Assembly (NCBI GenBank): GCA_029262635.1
Contig: JAJCZA010000004.1
Span: forward strand, 1 to 64,000
Direction of reading: 5' to 3'
Origin: Vampirovibrionales bacterium
Lineage (GTDB): Bacteria; Cyanobacteriota; Vampirovibrionia; Vampirovibrionales; Vampirovibrionaceae
Length of the DNA: 64,000 nucleotides
The notes beneath the pieces are model-generated. The model saw only the letters and a list, made by a program, of their open reading frames with translations. It was not told where the DNA came from and did not search any database. The position numbers were made by a program, and so were the translations under genes. Within the stretch, counting starts at the first letter, position 1. Every line of letters begins with the position of its first letter. Positions 54,555 to 62,170 of this stretch are shown here, one piece after another.

Positions 54555-55727
54555 ATGGTCACCACCTTTGAGAAGCCCGCCGACAGCATTACAGAAAACT
54601 ACATCACGCAAAAAAACAATCCCCTTCGTCCTATTTATCACAAAATTTTAGAAGGCGAGCGCATCACCGAAGCCGAGGGGCTTGAAATTTATGATTCAAA
54701 CGACCTGCTCTCCATCGGGATTTTGGCAGATACTGCCCGTAAGCTCCGCACCCCGGAAGCCGAACGAAACTATGTTTACTGGGTTCATAATTTCCACATT
54801 AACCCCACCAACATTTGCGAAGCCAACTGCACGTTTTGTTCTTACAAAAAAGGTCCCAAATCCCCGTTTGCCTACGTGATGGACGTGGATGCAGTGCTAG
54901 AAATGGTACACAAATACCCTGGTAAGGACACGCTTTCGGAATTCCATATCGTTTCAGGCCTCTACGAAAAACAAGGACTCGAATACTATACAAGCTTGTT
55001 TAAAGCCCTCTCGAAAGAGTTTCCCCATGTGCATATCAAAGCGATGACCGCTGTTGAAATGGATTACATGGCTAAACTCGATGGTATCCCGGTTAAACAA
55101 GTGATTGGTGAACTTCAAAAAGCTGGGCTCAAGTCCATGCCCGGCGGTGGGGCCGAAGTCTTCTCTGAACGAATGCGCGCTGAAGTGTGCCTCGATAAAA
55201 TTTCCGCCACGGAATGGCTTCAAATCCATGGCATCGCCCACGAAATGGGAATTAACACCAACGCCACCCTACTTGCTGGCATTGGTGAAACCCCAGCCGA
55301 GCGTATCGACCACATGATACGCTTGCGAGATCAGCAAGATCGCTCAAAAGAGGCTTCCGGCGGGTTTATGACATTTATTCCCCTGAACTGCTATTACGAG
55401 GGCAATAAAATTGACCCTTCTAACGCTCTCACCGGTATTGAAAACCTGAAAAATTTTGCTGTCAGCCGTATTCTTCTGGATAACGTCCCCCATATTAAAG
55501 CCTTTTGGGTTCATATCGGCGAAAAAATGTCGCAAGTCGGCTTAAATTTTGGCGTCGACGATCTGGACGGTACCGTGGTTCAGGAACAAGTAGCCAATAA
55601 CGCAGGAACCGCGGCAGGCCAACACCTGACCCAAGCCCAACTCCTGAACTTCATCTGGAAAGCGGGCCGAACCCCCGTCGAACGGGACAGCATCTACAAC
55701 ATCAAAAAGATTTATCCTCGTCCATAA
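54555..55727 (+). CDS. mqnE: aminofutalosine synthase (radical SAM), menaquinone route
   Basis: A 390-residue radical SAM enzyme. The cluster motif is CEANCTFCSYKK (C-x3-C-x2-C). MqnE-like context: ILEGERITEAEGLEIYDSND near the start, FPHVHIKAMTAVEMDYMAKL, MPGGGAEVFSERMRAEVC and ERIDHMIRLRDQQD. These fit MqnE (adds a radical from SAM to the enolpyruvyl-benzoate) better than MqnC. One segment, LLAGIGETPAERIDH, replaces the usual MxYGHIET. Followed by mqnA 187 nt later, so it belongs to the futalosine pathway of menaquinone biosynthesis. mqnB/C/D are not in the window. Confidence 0.8.
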   Translation: MVTTFEKPADSITENYITQKNNPLRPIYHKILEGERITEAEGLEIYDSNDLLSIGILADTARKLRTPEAERNYVYWVHNFHINPTNICEANCTFCSYKKGPKSPFAYVMDVDAVLEMVHKYPGKDTLSEFHIVSGLYEKQGLEYYTSLFKALSKEFPHVHIKAMTAVEMDYMAKLDGIPVKQVIGELQKAGLKSMPGGGAEVFSERMRAEVCLDKISATEWLQIHGIAHEMGINTNATLLAGIGETPAERIDHMIRLRDQQDRSKEASGGFMTFIPLNCYYEGNKIDPSNALTGIENLKNFAVSRILLDNVPHIKAFWVHIGEKMSQVGLNFGVDDLDGTVVQEQVANNAGTAAGQHLTQAQLLNFIWKAGRTPVERDSIYNIKKIYPRP

Positions 55728-55761
55728 TTTCCAAATTTTCCTATACCTATACTATCTTCCC

Positions 55762-55794
55762 GGCCCTTGTTTTACCCCTTAACCTTCAAGGGCC
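55762..55794 (+). terminator. hairpin after mqnE
   Basis: GGCCCTTG (55762-55769) and CAAGGGCC (55787-55794) pair perfectly with a 17-nt loop, 35 nt after the mqnE stop. The downstream tail is only partly T-rich, so it may be a terminator or an attenuating hairpin before mqnA. Confidence 0.4.
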
Positions 55795-55913
55795 AAAAGC
55801 CTTTAATTTCAGTTGTCTCCATTGTGAAAGCCGTAGAAACCCATGATGACTTTAAACAATTGATTGTGCTACGATTTTAAAACCAAAACTAACGTTAAAG
55901 GGATCACTTAAGG

Positions 55914-56789
55914 ATGTCACGGACTCGACTTGGGGCCATCGCTTTTATTAATACATTGCCGATTTATTATAACCTACCGGCATCAGAGAATTTGGATATT
56001 GTCTACGATTCCCCAGCCAAGCTAAATTCGGCCATGGGCTCTAAAAAACTAGATATATCGCCGGTTTCCAGCGCCTATTACCTAAGAAACCGGGATAAAC
56101 TGGTTTTACTTAACGATCTCTCTGTTAGCTCCCAGCACTCAGTGGAAAGTGTACTGTTTTTAACAAAAAAACCCCTAACCGAGGCCCTGCTGGATCAACC
56201 CGTCGTTCCAGTTCCTGACGACTCGGAAACATCGGTCGCTCTATTAGCCGAACTTATCCAACGCCGAACCGGACAAGATTTACGGCCCTGGTTTCTCACC
56301 TACCCAGCGGATCGTTACCGGGAGATTCTTCAGAAACTGGGCGCTGCCTTGATTATTGGAGATAACGCCTTGCTTATTCATGAAAAAGGCATCCCCAAAG
56401 GCTTTTATTGCTACGATCTAGCTAGCTTGTGGGCAGAAGAAACGGGTCTGCCCTTTGTATTTGCAGTCTGGGTCGCTCAACGTACTTGGGCAGAAGAAAA
56501 CCCGAACACCCTAGCCAAAATTAACGCCACCCTTCAGGCCAACAAAACCCGATTCCTCAATACCCCCGAACAATTAGACCAGGGTGTGGCATTTGCCCAT
56601 AAGCGGTGTAAAATAGCCAAAGAACGGATTAAAAAATACTTTACCCAATCTCTGGATTATAATCTGGGTGAGCCCCACCGGGTTGCCCTCACCCAGTTTG
56701 GCCGTATTATTAACATGCTGGATCAATTGCCTCTTGACCAACAACCCTTCACAACCCATTACCAAACCCCTATCGGGACGAGTGCTTAA
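55914..56789 (+). CDS. mqnA: chorismate dehydratase, menaquinone route
   Basis: A 291-residue periplasmic-binding-fold enzyme without signal peptide, as in MqnA. It starts LGAIAFINTLPIYYNL, close to the family GxIxFxNxxPxY. The segment KLDISPVSSAYYLRNRDKL and SSQHSVESVLFLTKKPL (phosphate/substrate loop) are present, and ALIIGDNALLIHEKG is the second half of the cleft. It dehydrates chorismate to 3-enolpyruvyl-benzoate, the MqnE substrate, so together the two genes define the futalosine route. AAGG precedes the ATG. The last 56 nt overlap the likely rsgA start. Confidence 0.92.
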   Translation: MSRTRLGAIAFINTLPIYYNLPASENLDIVYDSPAKLNSAMGSKKLDISPVSSAYYLRNRDKLVLLNDLSVSSQHSVESVLFLTKKPLTEALLDQPVVPVPDDSETSVALLAELIQRRTGQDLRPWFLTYPADRYREILQKLGAALIIGDNALLIHEKGIPKGFYCYDLASLWAEETGLPFVFAVWVAQRTWAEENPNTLAKINATLQANKTRFLNTPEQLDQGVAFAHKRCKIAKERIKKYFTQSLDYNLGEPHRVALTQFGRIINMLDQLPLDQQPFTTHYQTPIGTSA

Positions 56790-57882
56790 ATACCACTCGA
56801 ATCTTTTTACGGTTGAGGTTCAAGGGTCGGGGCGACACATTAAACCACCAACCCACTACCAATGCACCTTGAAAGGGCTTCTAAAAAAACAGGAAACGAG
56901 TGTCATAACCGGCGACTATGTTCTTCTGGATAACCTCGATCCAATCAATCGCACCGCCCGCATTATTGATGTTAAACCCCGTCAAAATCAACTACCCCGG
57001 CCTAAAATTGCCAATGTGGATCAGGTGATTATTGTTCACCCCTTTCGAGAGCCTAATTTTGACTATGAACAGCTCAATCGATTTTTGACTCACGCGGCGC
57101 TGGCCGAAGTTAATACCATGATTTGTATGAGTAAAAGTGATTTAGGTGATGAGACAGATCCAGAGGGTATACGCCAGGAAAAACAGGCCATTATAGCGCT
57201 TTATGAAACCGGACTTCAGATTCCCGTGATTTTCACATCAATTCATGATGCCACTTCCCTCATGGCGTTAAAAGAAAAAATTAAGGGTAAAATCTCAGTA
57301 TTAGCAGGCCTGAGCGGTGCTGGAAAATCCTCATTACTAAACCGATTAAATCCCGATTTAAAGATTAAAGTACAAGACGTTTCGGAAAAAATTGGCCGAG
57401 GCACCCATACGACCCGTCACGTCGAATTGATTCCCTTGGCCGGTAACATTCTAATCGCCGATACCCCCGGTTTTAGCAACCTGAAGTTTGACAATACCCT
57501 GCCTCAGGATATTGAGGCTGCATTCCCGGAATTTGCGCTTTATCGTTCTCAGTGCGCCTTTTCCAACTGCCTTCATCTGGATGAAACTGATTGCGGGGTT
57601 TTAAAAGCAATCACAATAGATCCGGCAAGCATCCACCCTCTCCGCTATACCAGCTATCAAGCAATTATGGCGGAAGCACTCCAATATAAGGCTGAACACC
57701 AGAGCTCTAGCCAGAAAAACGAATACGGCCAAAAAACACTCCACGCCAAAGGCAAGGAAACAAAACAGATTACCCGGCTAAAAAGCAAGGCCCGAGAAGG
57801 GTCTCGCCGAACCCTCAAACAGGATTTGGACGCATGGGTTGATGAAGAAGATATGAACGCAAAAGAAGACTTAGATACATAA
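56734..57882 (+). CDS. rsgA: ribosome small-subunit-dependent GTPase RsgA
   Basis: About 382 residues. The OB fold begins SGRVLKYHSNLFTVEVQGSG. The circularly permuted GTPase follows: G4-like MSKSDL, G1 GLSGAGKSSLLNRL, G3 ADTPGFSNL. The zinc region is SQCAFSNCLHLDETDCGV. No ATG lies near the fold; candidates are TTG at 56734 and GTG at 56782. I chose TTG because GTG would remove the first OB strand. The frame extends to a GTG at 56668. It matures the 30S subunit. A basic and acidic 60-residue C-terminal tail (KTLHAKGKETKQITRLKSK) is unusual. It overlaps mqnA. Confidence 0.9.
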   Translation: MTNNPSQPITKPLSGRVLKYHSNLFTVEVQGSGRHIKPPTHYQCTLKGLLKKQETSVITGDYVLLDNLDPINRTARIIDVKPRQNQLPRPKIANVDQVIIVHPFREPNFDYEQLNRFLTHAALAEVNTMICMSKSDLGDETDPEGIRQEKQAIIALYETGLQIPVIFTSIHDATSLMALKEKIKGKISVLAGLSGAGKSSLLNRLNPDLKIKVQDVSEKIGRGTHTTRHVELIPLAGNILIADTPGFSNLKFDNTLPQDIEAAFPEFALYRSQCAFSNCLHLDETDCGVLKAITIDPASIHPLRYTSYQAIMAEALQYKAEHQSSSQKNEYGQKTLHAKGKETKQITRLKSKAREGSRRTLKQDLDAWVDEEDMNAKEDLDT

Positions 57883-57904
57883 GAGCTATTGCGGGAAGAA
57901 AAAC

Positions 57905-57933
57905 TTGAGCCCCTTCTTCCCTCTCATTATAAT
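57905..57933 (+). promoter_or_regulatory. promoter of the prenyl diphosphate synthase gene, near leaderless
   Basis: TTGAGC (57905-57910), 17-nt spacer, TATAAT (57928-57933). Transcription would begin about 57940, three nt before the ATG at 57943, giving a nearly leaderless transcript, in agreement with the weak ribosome site. Confidence 0.5.
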
Positions 57934-57942
57934 AGGCAAACC

Positions 57943-58914
57943 ATGACAACCGCTTCTCAACAACCCAGCCCGATTACTCCGACAAAAAACCAGTACGAAG
58001 CTCGCTATGCTGAAACGCTTTTAGCCGTTCGTCAGGGACTAAAACGCTTTCTTTCCATTAACGACAGTCCTGTCGGCTTTAACGGTCAGCCCATTGAAGG
58101 GCCAGAACAGCTTTGGAAGGCCATGCAATACAGCGCATTGGATGCAGGCAAGCTGGTTCGACCCGTATTAACCATTGAAACCTGTCTAGCCTGCGGAGGA
58201 AAACTGGAAAACGTTTTGCCCACAGCCTGCGCCATCGAGCTGGTTCATGCCCAAAGCCTAATCCATGACGACTTACCCTGCATGGATAATGACGACCTAC
58301 GCCGAGGCAAGCCAACGGTTCATAAGGCCTTTGGCGAATCCACCGCCGTATTAACCGGTGATGCTTTACTGGCACTTGCGTTCGGTATCATCACAAAACA
58401 TACACCACTTAATGACCCCATAACTGCCGAATCTCTTCTTCAGTTAATCAGCGATTTTTCTGATGTAAGTAGCATTGAGGGACTGGTCAATGGACAATTT
58501 GTAGATATTTATTACGAAAATCGCCCGTTTGATGCCAATGTACTGGAATACATCCACACTTATAAAACAGGGGCCCTTTTCCGGTTCTCCGCCCGTTCCG
58601 GGGCAAGGTTGGCCGGCGTCCCTGAAAAAACCATAAACACCTTAACTCTAATGGGCGAAAAACTAGGACTGGCCTTTCAGATTGTCGACGATCTGCTGGA
58701 TATTCAATCCGATTCAAAGACCATGGGGAAAACCGTCGGCAAAGATGAAGCCCAGCATAAAGCCACCTACCCAACCCTGTTTGGCATTGAAACATCGCGT
58801 CAAAAAGCGGAAACATTGATCCAGGAAGCTAATGCGCTTTTAGATAGCCTCTCCCACATCGAACCGGAGGGATTAAAAACTCTCGCTCAATTTATTCAGG
58901 AACGTATCCATTAG
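57943..58914 (+). CDS. ispA: geranyl/farnesyl/geranylgeranyl diphosphate synthase
   Basis: 323 residues from ATG at 57943. An upstream TTG at 57889 is open but not typical. First aspartate-rich motif: HDDLPCMDNDDLRRGKPT (DDxxxxD, as in bacterial short-chain FPP/GGPP synthases); second: QIVDDLLDIQSD. The chain-length region AQSLIHDDL is compatible with C15 or C20 products. It condenses isopentenyl with allylic diphosphates for menaquinone side chains, undecaprenyl and other isoprenoids. It may have its own promoter (57905-57933). Downstream of the menaquinone genes, so quinone supply is the likely link. The gene symbol could also be crtE-like. Confidence 0.9.
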   Translation: MTTASQQPSPITPTKNQYEARYAETLLAVRQGLKRFLSINDSPVGFNGQPIEGPEQLWKAMQYSALDAGKLVRPVLTIETCLACGGKLENVLPTACAIELVHAQSLIHDDLPCMDNDDLRRGKPTVHKAFGESTAVLTGDALLALAFGIITKHTPLNDPITAESLLQLISDFSDVSSIEGLVNGQFVDIYYENRPFDANVLEYIHTYKTGALFRFSARSGARLAGVPEKTINTLTLMGEKLGLAFQIVDDLLDIQSDSKTMGKTVGKDEAQHKATYPTLFGIETSRQKAETLIQEANALLDSLSHIEPEGLKTLAQFIQERIH

Positions 58915-58956
58915 CCCTGTTAACGTATTTTTCTTAAAAGGACGGCCCTCAAGTTT

Positions 58957-59421
58957 ATGACTGTTGCTCAATCGCCCATTGGCGGAACCGGACTGGAAGT
59001 CATGTTGATTGGAACACTGGCCACGCTTTCCGCCCAGATATTTAAGATTCTTTGGTACACTTTGACTCACGGCAAGCCCAATTTCAAAATTTTCTTTCAC
59101 ACGGGTGGAATGCCCAGTAGCCATAGTGCTTGTATGACGGGTCTAGCCACCAGCGTCGGGCTTTTAGAAGGGTTTGACTCTACGATTTTCGCAGTGGCTC
59201 TGGGGTTAGCATTGATCGTCATGTATGATGCCGCCGGTGTTCGACGAGCCGCTGGAAAAATGGCCGGAATCCTCAATAAAATCACTGAAGAACATTACGC
59301 CAACACGCCGGAGCATATTCCCGAACGCATTAGAGAGTTATTAGGGCATACGCCGGTTGAGGTTTTCGTTGGGGCTTTTTGGGGGGCTGTTGTCGCCTAT
59401 GCGATTCATATTCGCTTATAA
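58957..59421 (+). CDS. DUF212/divergent PAP2-family membrane protein
   Basis: 154 residues with about four hydrophobic helices. The family signature is complete: HTGGMPSSHSACMTGLATSV, then MYDAAGVRRAAGKMAGILNK and a C-terminal RIRELLGHTPVEVFVGAFWG. These proteins are distant relatives of PAP2 phosphatases and are encoded in cyanobacteria, plants and Firmicutes. In cyanobacteria they commonly stand next to GGPP synthase (crtE), as here beside the prenyl diphosphate synthase, which supports a role in prenyl-phosphate metabolism (inference). AAAGGAC precedes the ATG. It is convergent with the transketolase genes. Confidence 0.88.
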   Translation: MTVAQSPIGGTGLEVMLIGTLATLSAQIFKILWYTLTHGKPNFKIFFHTGGMPSSHSACMTGLATSVGLLEGFDSTIFAVALGLALIVMYDAAGVRRAAGKMAGILNKITEEHYANTPEHIPERIRELLGHTPVEVFVGAFWGAVVAYAIHIRL

Positions 59422-59431
59422 TGACAGCTTT

Positions 59432-60406
59432 TTACCAGTTTTTAGCCGTGTTTACAATAGCTTCCCAGTCAATACCATATTCTTTAAACAACGGTCCTTG
59501 AGTTCCGCTTTGACCAAAACGGTCTTGCGTACCCAATCGTTTAACCGGGGTTGGATGATGCTCGCTTAAGACTTCACAGACAGCGCCGCCCAGCCCTGCC
59601 AGTACTTGATGGCTCTCCACGGTAATGACTCGACCAGTTTTCTGAGCGCTTTTAACCAGAGTTTCCTCATCAAAAGGCTTGATGGAGCTAATGTTCAACA
59701 CCTCAGCGCTAATGCCATGATCTTTTTGAAGACGCTCAGCAGCCAGTAGGGCATGATAGACTGGCTCACCGGTAGCGGCTAACGTAATATCTGATCCGTC
59801 CCGCATCACCTCGATCTTACCGGGTGTCCACTGATAGCTTTCATCGTGAATAACCGGCCAATTCGTTCGGACAAGCCGAACATAGCAGGGGCCCACATGT
59901 TCTTGAATCGCCCAACGTACCATACGGTCGGTTTCCACGGCGTCTGAAGGCACCAACACGGTCATATTTGGAATGACTCGCATCAGGGCAATGTCCTCAA
60001 TGGATTGGTGGCTCGCACCATCTTCGCCGAGGCTAATCCCGCTGTGGGTCGGCATAATTTTCACGTTGAGATCCGAATAGCATACAGTATTCCGCACAGC
60101 TTCCCAAGCTTTACCCGAGGCAAACAGGGCAAATGTACTGAGCACCGGTACCTTACCGGTCGTTGCTAGTCCAGCAGCGGTATTCACTAAATCCATTTCG
60201 GCAATACCCTGATTAAAAAAACGCTCAGGGAATTTATCAGCAAACATTTTCGTTTGGGTCGAACAAGAAAGATCAGCATCAAGAACCACCAGGCTCTCCA
60301 TAGTTTCACCCAACTCGGCCAAAACTTCGCCAAATTGTTTTCTCAGGGCTTTTTTCGTTGGGTTTTCCAGATAATCCAGAGTGGTTAATACGTTTGTGTG
60401 GGTCAT
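59432..60406 (-). CDS. transketolase, C-terminal subunit
   Basis: A 324-residue protein covering the pyrimidine-binding and C-terminal domains of transketolase. It has LDADLSCSTQTKMFADKFPE, FFNQGIAEMDLVNTAAGLAT (conserved Glu for thiamine activation) and EDGASHQSIEDIALMRVIPN. Its partner is the adjacent N-terminal subunit gene 31 nt upstream. Split transketolases occur in many bacteria and archaea. Together they move two-carbon units in the pentose phosphate pathway, or a related substrate. They are distinct from DXP synthase, which is a single protein. The exact substrate cannot be read. Confidence 0.9.
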   Translation of the reverse strand: MTHTNVLTTLDYLENPTKKALRKQFGEVLAELGETMESLVVLDADLSCSTQTKMFADKFPERFFNQGIAEMDLVNTAAGLATTGKVPVLSTFALFASGKAWEAVRNTVCYSDLNVKIMPTHSGISLGEDGASHQSIEDIALMRVIPNMTVLVPSDAVETDRMVRWAIQEHVGPCYVRLVRTNWPVIHDESYQWTPGKIEVMRDGSDITLAATGEPVYHALLAAERLQKDHGISAEVLNISSIKPFDEETLVKSAQKTGRVITVESHQVLAGLGGAVCEVLSEHHPTPVKRLGTQDRFGQSGTQGPLFKEYGIDWEAIVNTAKNW

Positions 60407-60437
60407 GATAAGAAAAATATCCTTATTGCATCAATAT

Positions 60438-61331
60438 TTATAGTCGGGCTTCTAATTCGGCCTTGGCCTGAGCAAATTCATCATCATTAGGAGCCACACC
60501 GTGCCACTGGGCCTTGTTTTCCATAAAAGAAACCCCTTTGCCCTTGACCGTGTTGGCGATAATAACCGTGGGGCGATCCGTGGTTTCGGCCAGCTTATCG
60601 GCTTGATCCAACGCATTGAGAATCTCAGTGTAGTCGTGACCGACAATCTCCAGCGTATTCCAGCCGAAGGCAGAAAATTTCGGGGCCATCTCGCCCAAGG
60701 CTTTTACTTTTTCCGTATCTCCATCAATCTGAAGGTGGTTTCTATCCACAATCGCTGTCAAACGACTCACTTTATGATGAGCGGCGCTCATAACCGCCTC
60801 CCAGATATTACCTTCTTGCGACTCACCGTCACCGAGAAGAGCAAACACACGGGCATCTCGATTATCCAACCGATGCCCTAACGCCATACCCACAGCACAA
60901 GAAAGCCCTTGCCCTAGTGAACCCGTAGATACATCCACACCTTTCACGTATCGGGAAGCTGGATGGCCTTGCAGGTTAGAATGAATCTGACGCAAGGTCA
61001 GCTTTTCTTCCCATGGAATATAGCCTCCTTCCATGAGAACTGCATATAAAGCGGGTGCACCGTGCCCTTTTGACAGTACAAACCGGTCTCTATCGACCCA
61101 ATCTGGCTGAGTAACATCGTGGCGCATATGAGCAAACCACAGGGCCACAAGGATATCCATACACGAAAGTGACGTCCCAGGATGGCCGGACTGCGCCGCA
61201 TGAATCATGGTCAGGGCTTCAAGCCGTAACCGAGTTGCTATTTTTTCCAGTTCAGTCACCGAAGGTCGACTTTTACCGGGAGTTCGAGTATTTACATTGG
61301 TTGATGAAGGAGTCATTTCGATGGTCGCCAT
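60438..61331 (-). CDS. transketolase, N-terminal (thiamine-diphosphate-binding) subunit
   Basis: 297 residues. The substrate and ThDP-binding half has AAQSGHPGTSLSCMDILVAL, RDRFVLSKGHGAPALYAVLM and the ThDP motif GDGESQEGNIWEAVMSAAHH followed by TAIVDRNHLQID. These are the canonical transketolase N-terminal features, including SGHPG and the GDG(x)n N motif. The downstream gene supplies the C-terminal half; both subunits together form the active enzyme. ATG at 61331. It follows the WecG-type gene in the opposite sense of order: the two transketolase genes come before it in transcription distance by 13 nt only at the 62088-61345 gene. Confidence 0.92.
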   Translation of the reverse strand: MATIEMTPSSTNVNTRTPGKSRPSVTELEKIATRLRLEALTMIHAAQSGHPGTSLSCMDILVALWFAHMRHDVTQPDWVDRDRFVLSKGHGAPALYAVLMEGGYIPWEEKLTLRQIHSNLQGHPASRYVKGVDVSTGSLGQGLSCAVGMALGHRLDNRDARVFALLGDGESQEGNIWEAVMSAAHHKVSRLTAIVDRNHLQIDGDTEKVKALGEMAPKFSAFGWNTLEIVGHDYTEILNALDQADKLAETTDRPTVIIANTVKGKGVSFMENKAQWHGVAPNDDEFAQAKAELEARL

Positions 61332-61344
61332 GTTAACAGATGCC

Positions 61345-62088
61345 TTATGGTTGATCCGGTTTGGATAAGCATACTTTTACAACAAACAGAGGTAAAGTTC
61401 TGTAAGTTCGTTTAATGCGCCATGGTTCTGACGTGATGCGATAGAGCCATTCCAGATTGGTTTTCAGGAAAAAAGCCGGTGCCCGCTGCTTTAAGCCGCT
61501 CCAGATATCCAAGCTGCCACCCACGCCAATAAAAACCGTGCCTTGAAACAAGTGTTCATACTGGTGAATCCATTTTTCCTGCTTGGGTACGCCAAGGGCT
61601 ACCAGTAGAACGTCTGGCCGGTGATCAGCACACTCTTTAGCCACAGCTTGCTCGTCTCTTGATGACGTCATAAAGCCGTGATGCTGGAAAACAATTTGTA
61701 ATCGAGGATAACGAGCTTTCAAATTCAGGCAGGCTTGCTCCAGAACCTCTGGCGCGGCGCCAACAATGGCCACCCGAAGCTGACAGGAGTCAGCATGGAG
61801 AAGCACCGCCTCTGAAAGCTCAATGCCGGGAAGGCGTTTCACGTCAGGATACCCTTGTCGCCTCAACGCCCATACGACTCCGGCACCGTCGGGAATGACT
61901 AAACCTGCCGAACGCAGAATGGCGCCCAACTCCGGATCGGCATCGCCCTGCATAAGCATTTCTGGATTCAGGGTAACGATATGAAGGTTCGTTTTTGCCG
62001 CCAACGATTGAGTAATCCGCTGAAGCGCCTCATCATGACTCACTAAATGAACGGGATAACTAAGTAATCGAACGGTTTGGGACACCAA
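61345..62088 (-). CDS. WecG/TagA/CpsF-family glycosyltransferase (copy 2)
   Basis: 247 residues. The family motifs are HIVTLNPEMLMQGDADPEL, VIPDGAGVVWALRRQGYPDV (Asp near residue 65), LLVALGVPKQEKWIHQYEHL, GVGGSLDIWSGLKQRAPAFF and LEWLYRITSEPWRIKRTY. It is closer to the canonical TagA/WecG sequence than the copy at 13478-14317, with RLPGIEL in the acceptor loop. It would attach N-acetylmannosamine (or its derivative) to lipid-linked GlcNAc using the WecB product. It is followed 13 nt later by the transketolase genes, so the three may be co-transcribed. Confidence 0.88.
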   Translation of the reverse strand: MVSQTVRLLSYPVHLVSHDEALQRITQSLAAKTNLHIVTLNPEMLMQGDADPELGAILRSAGLVIPDGAGVVWALRRQGYPDVKRLPGIELSEAVLLHADSCQLRVAIVGAAPEVLEQACLNLKARYPRLQIVFQHHGFMTSSRDEQAVAKECADHRPDVLLVALGVPKQEKWIHQYEHLFQGTVFIGVGGSLDIWSGLKQRAPAFFLKTNLEWLYRITSEPWRIKRTYRTLPLFVVKVCLSKPDQP

Positions 62089-62170
62089 TGTTTTATCCTG
62101 ATTTTACATTTTAAGCCTGAACGCTTTCGATTATAGCGGATTCAGTCTCTAAAGTGTCAAACACTCGGCA

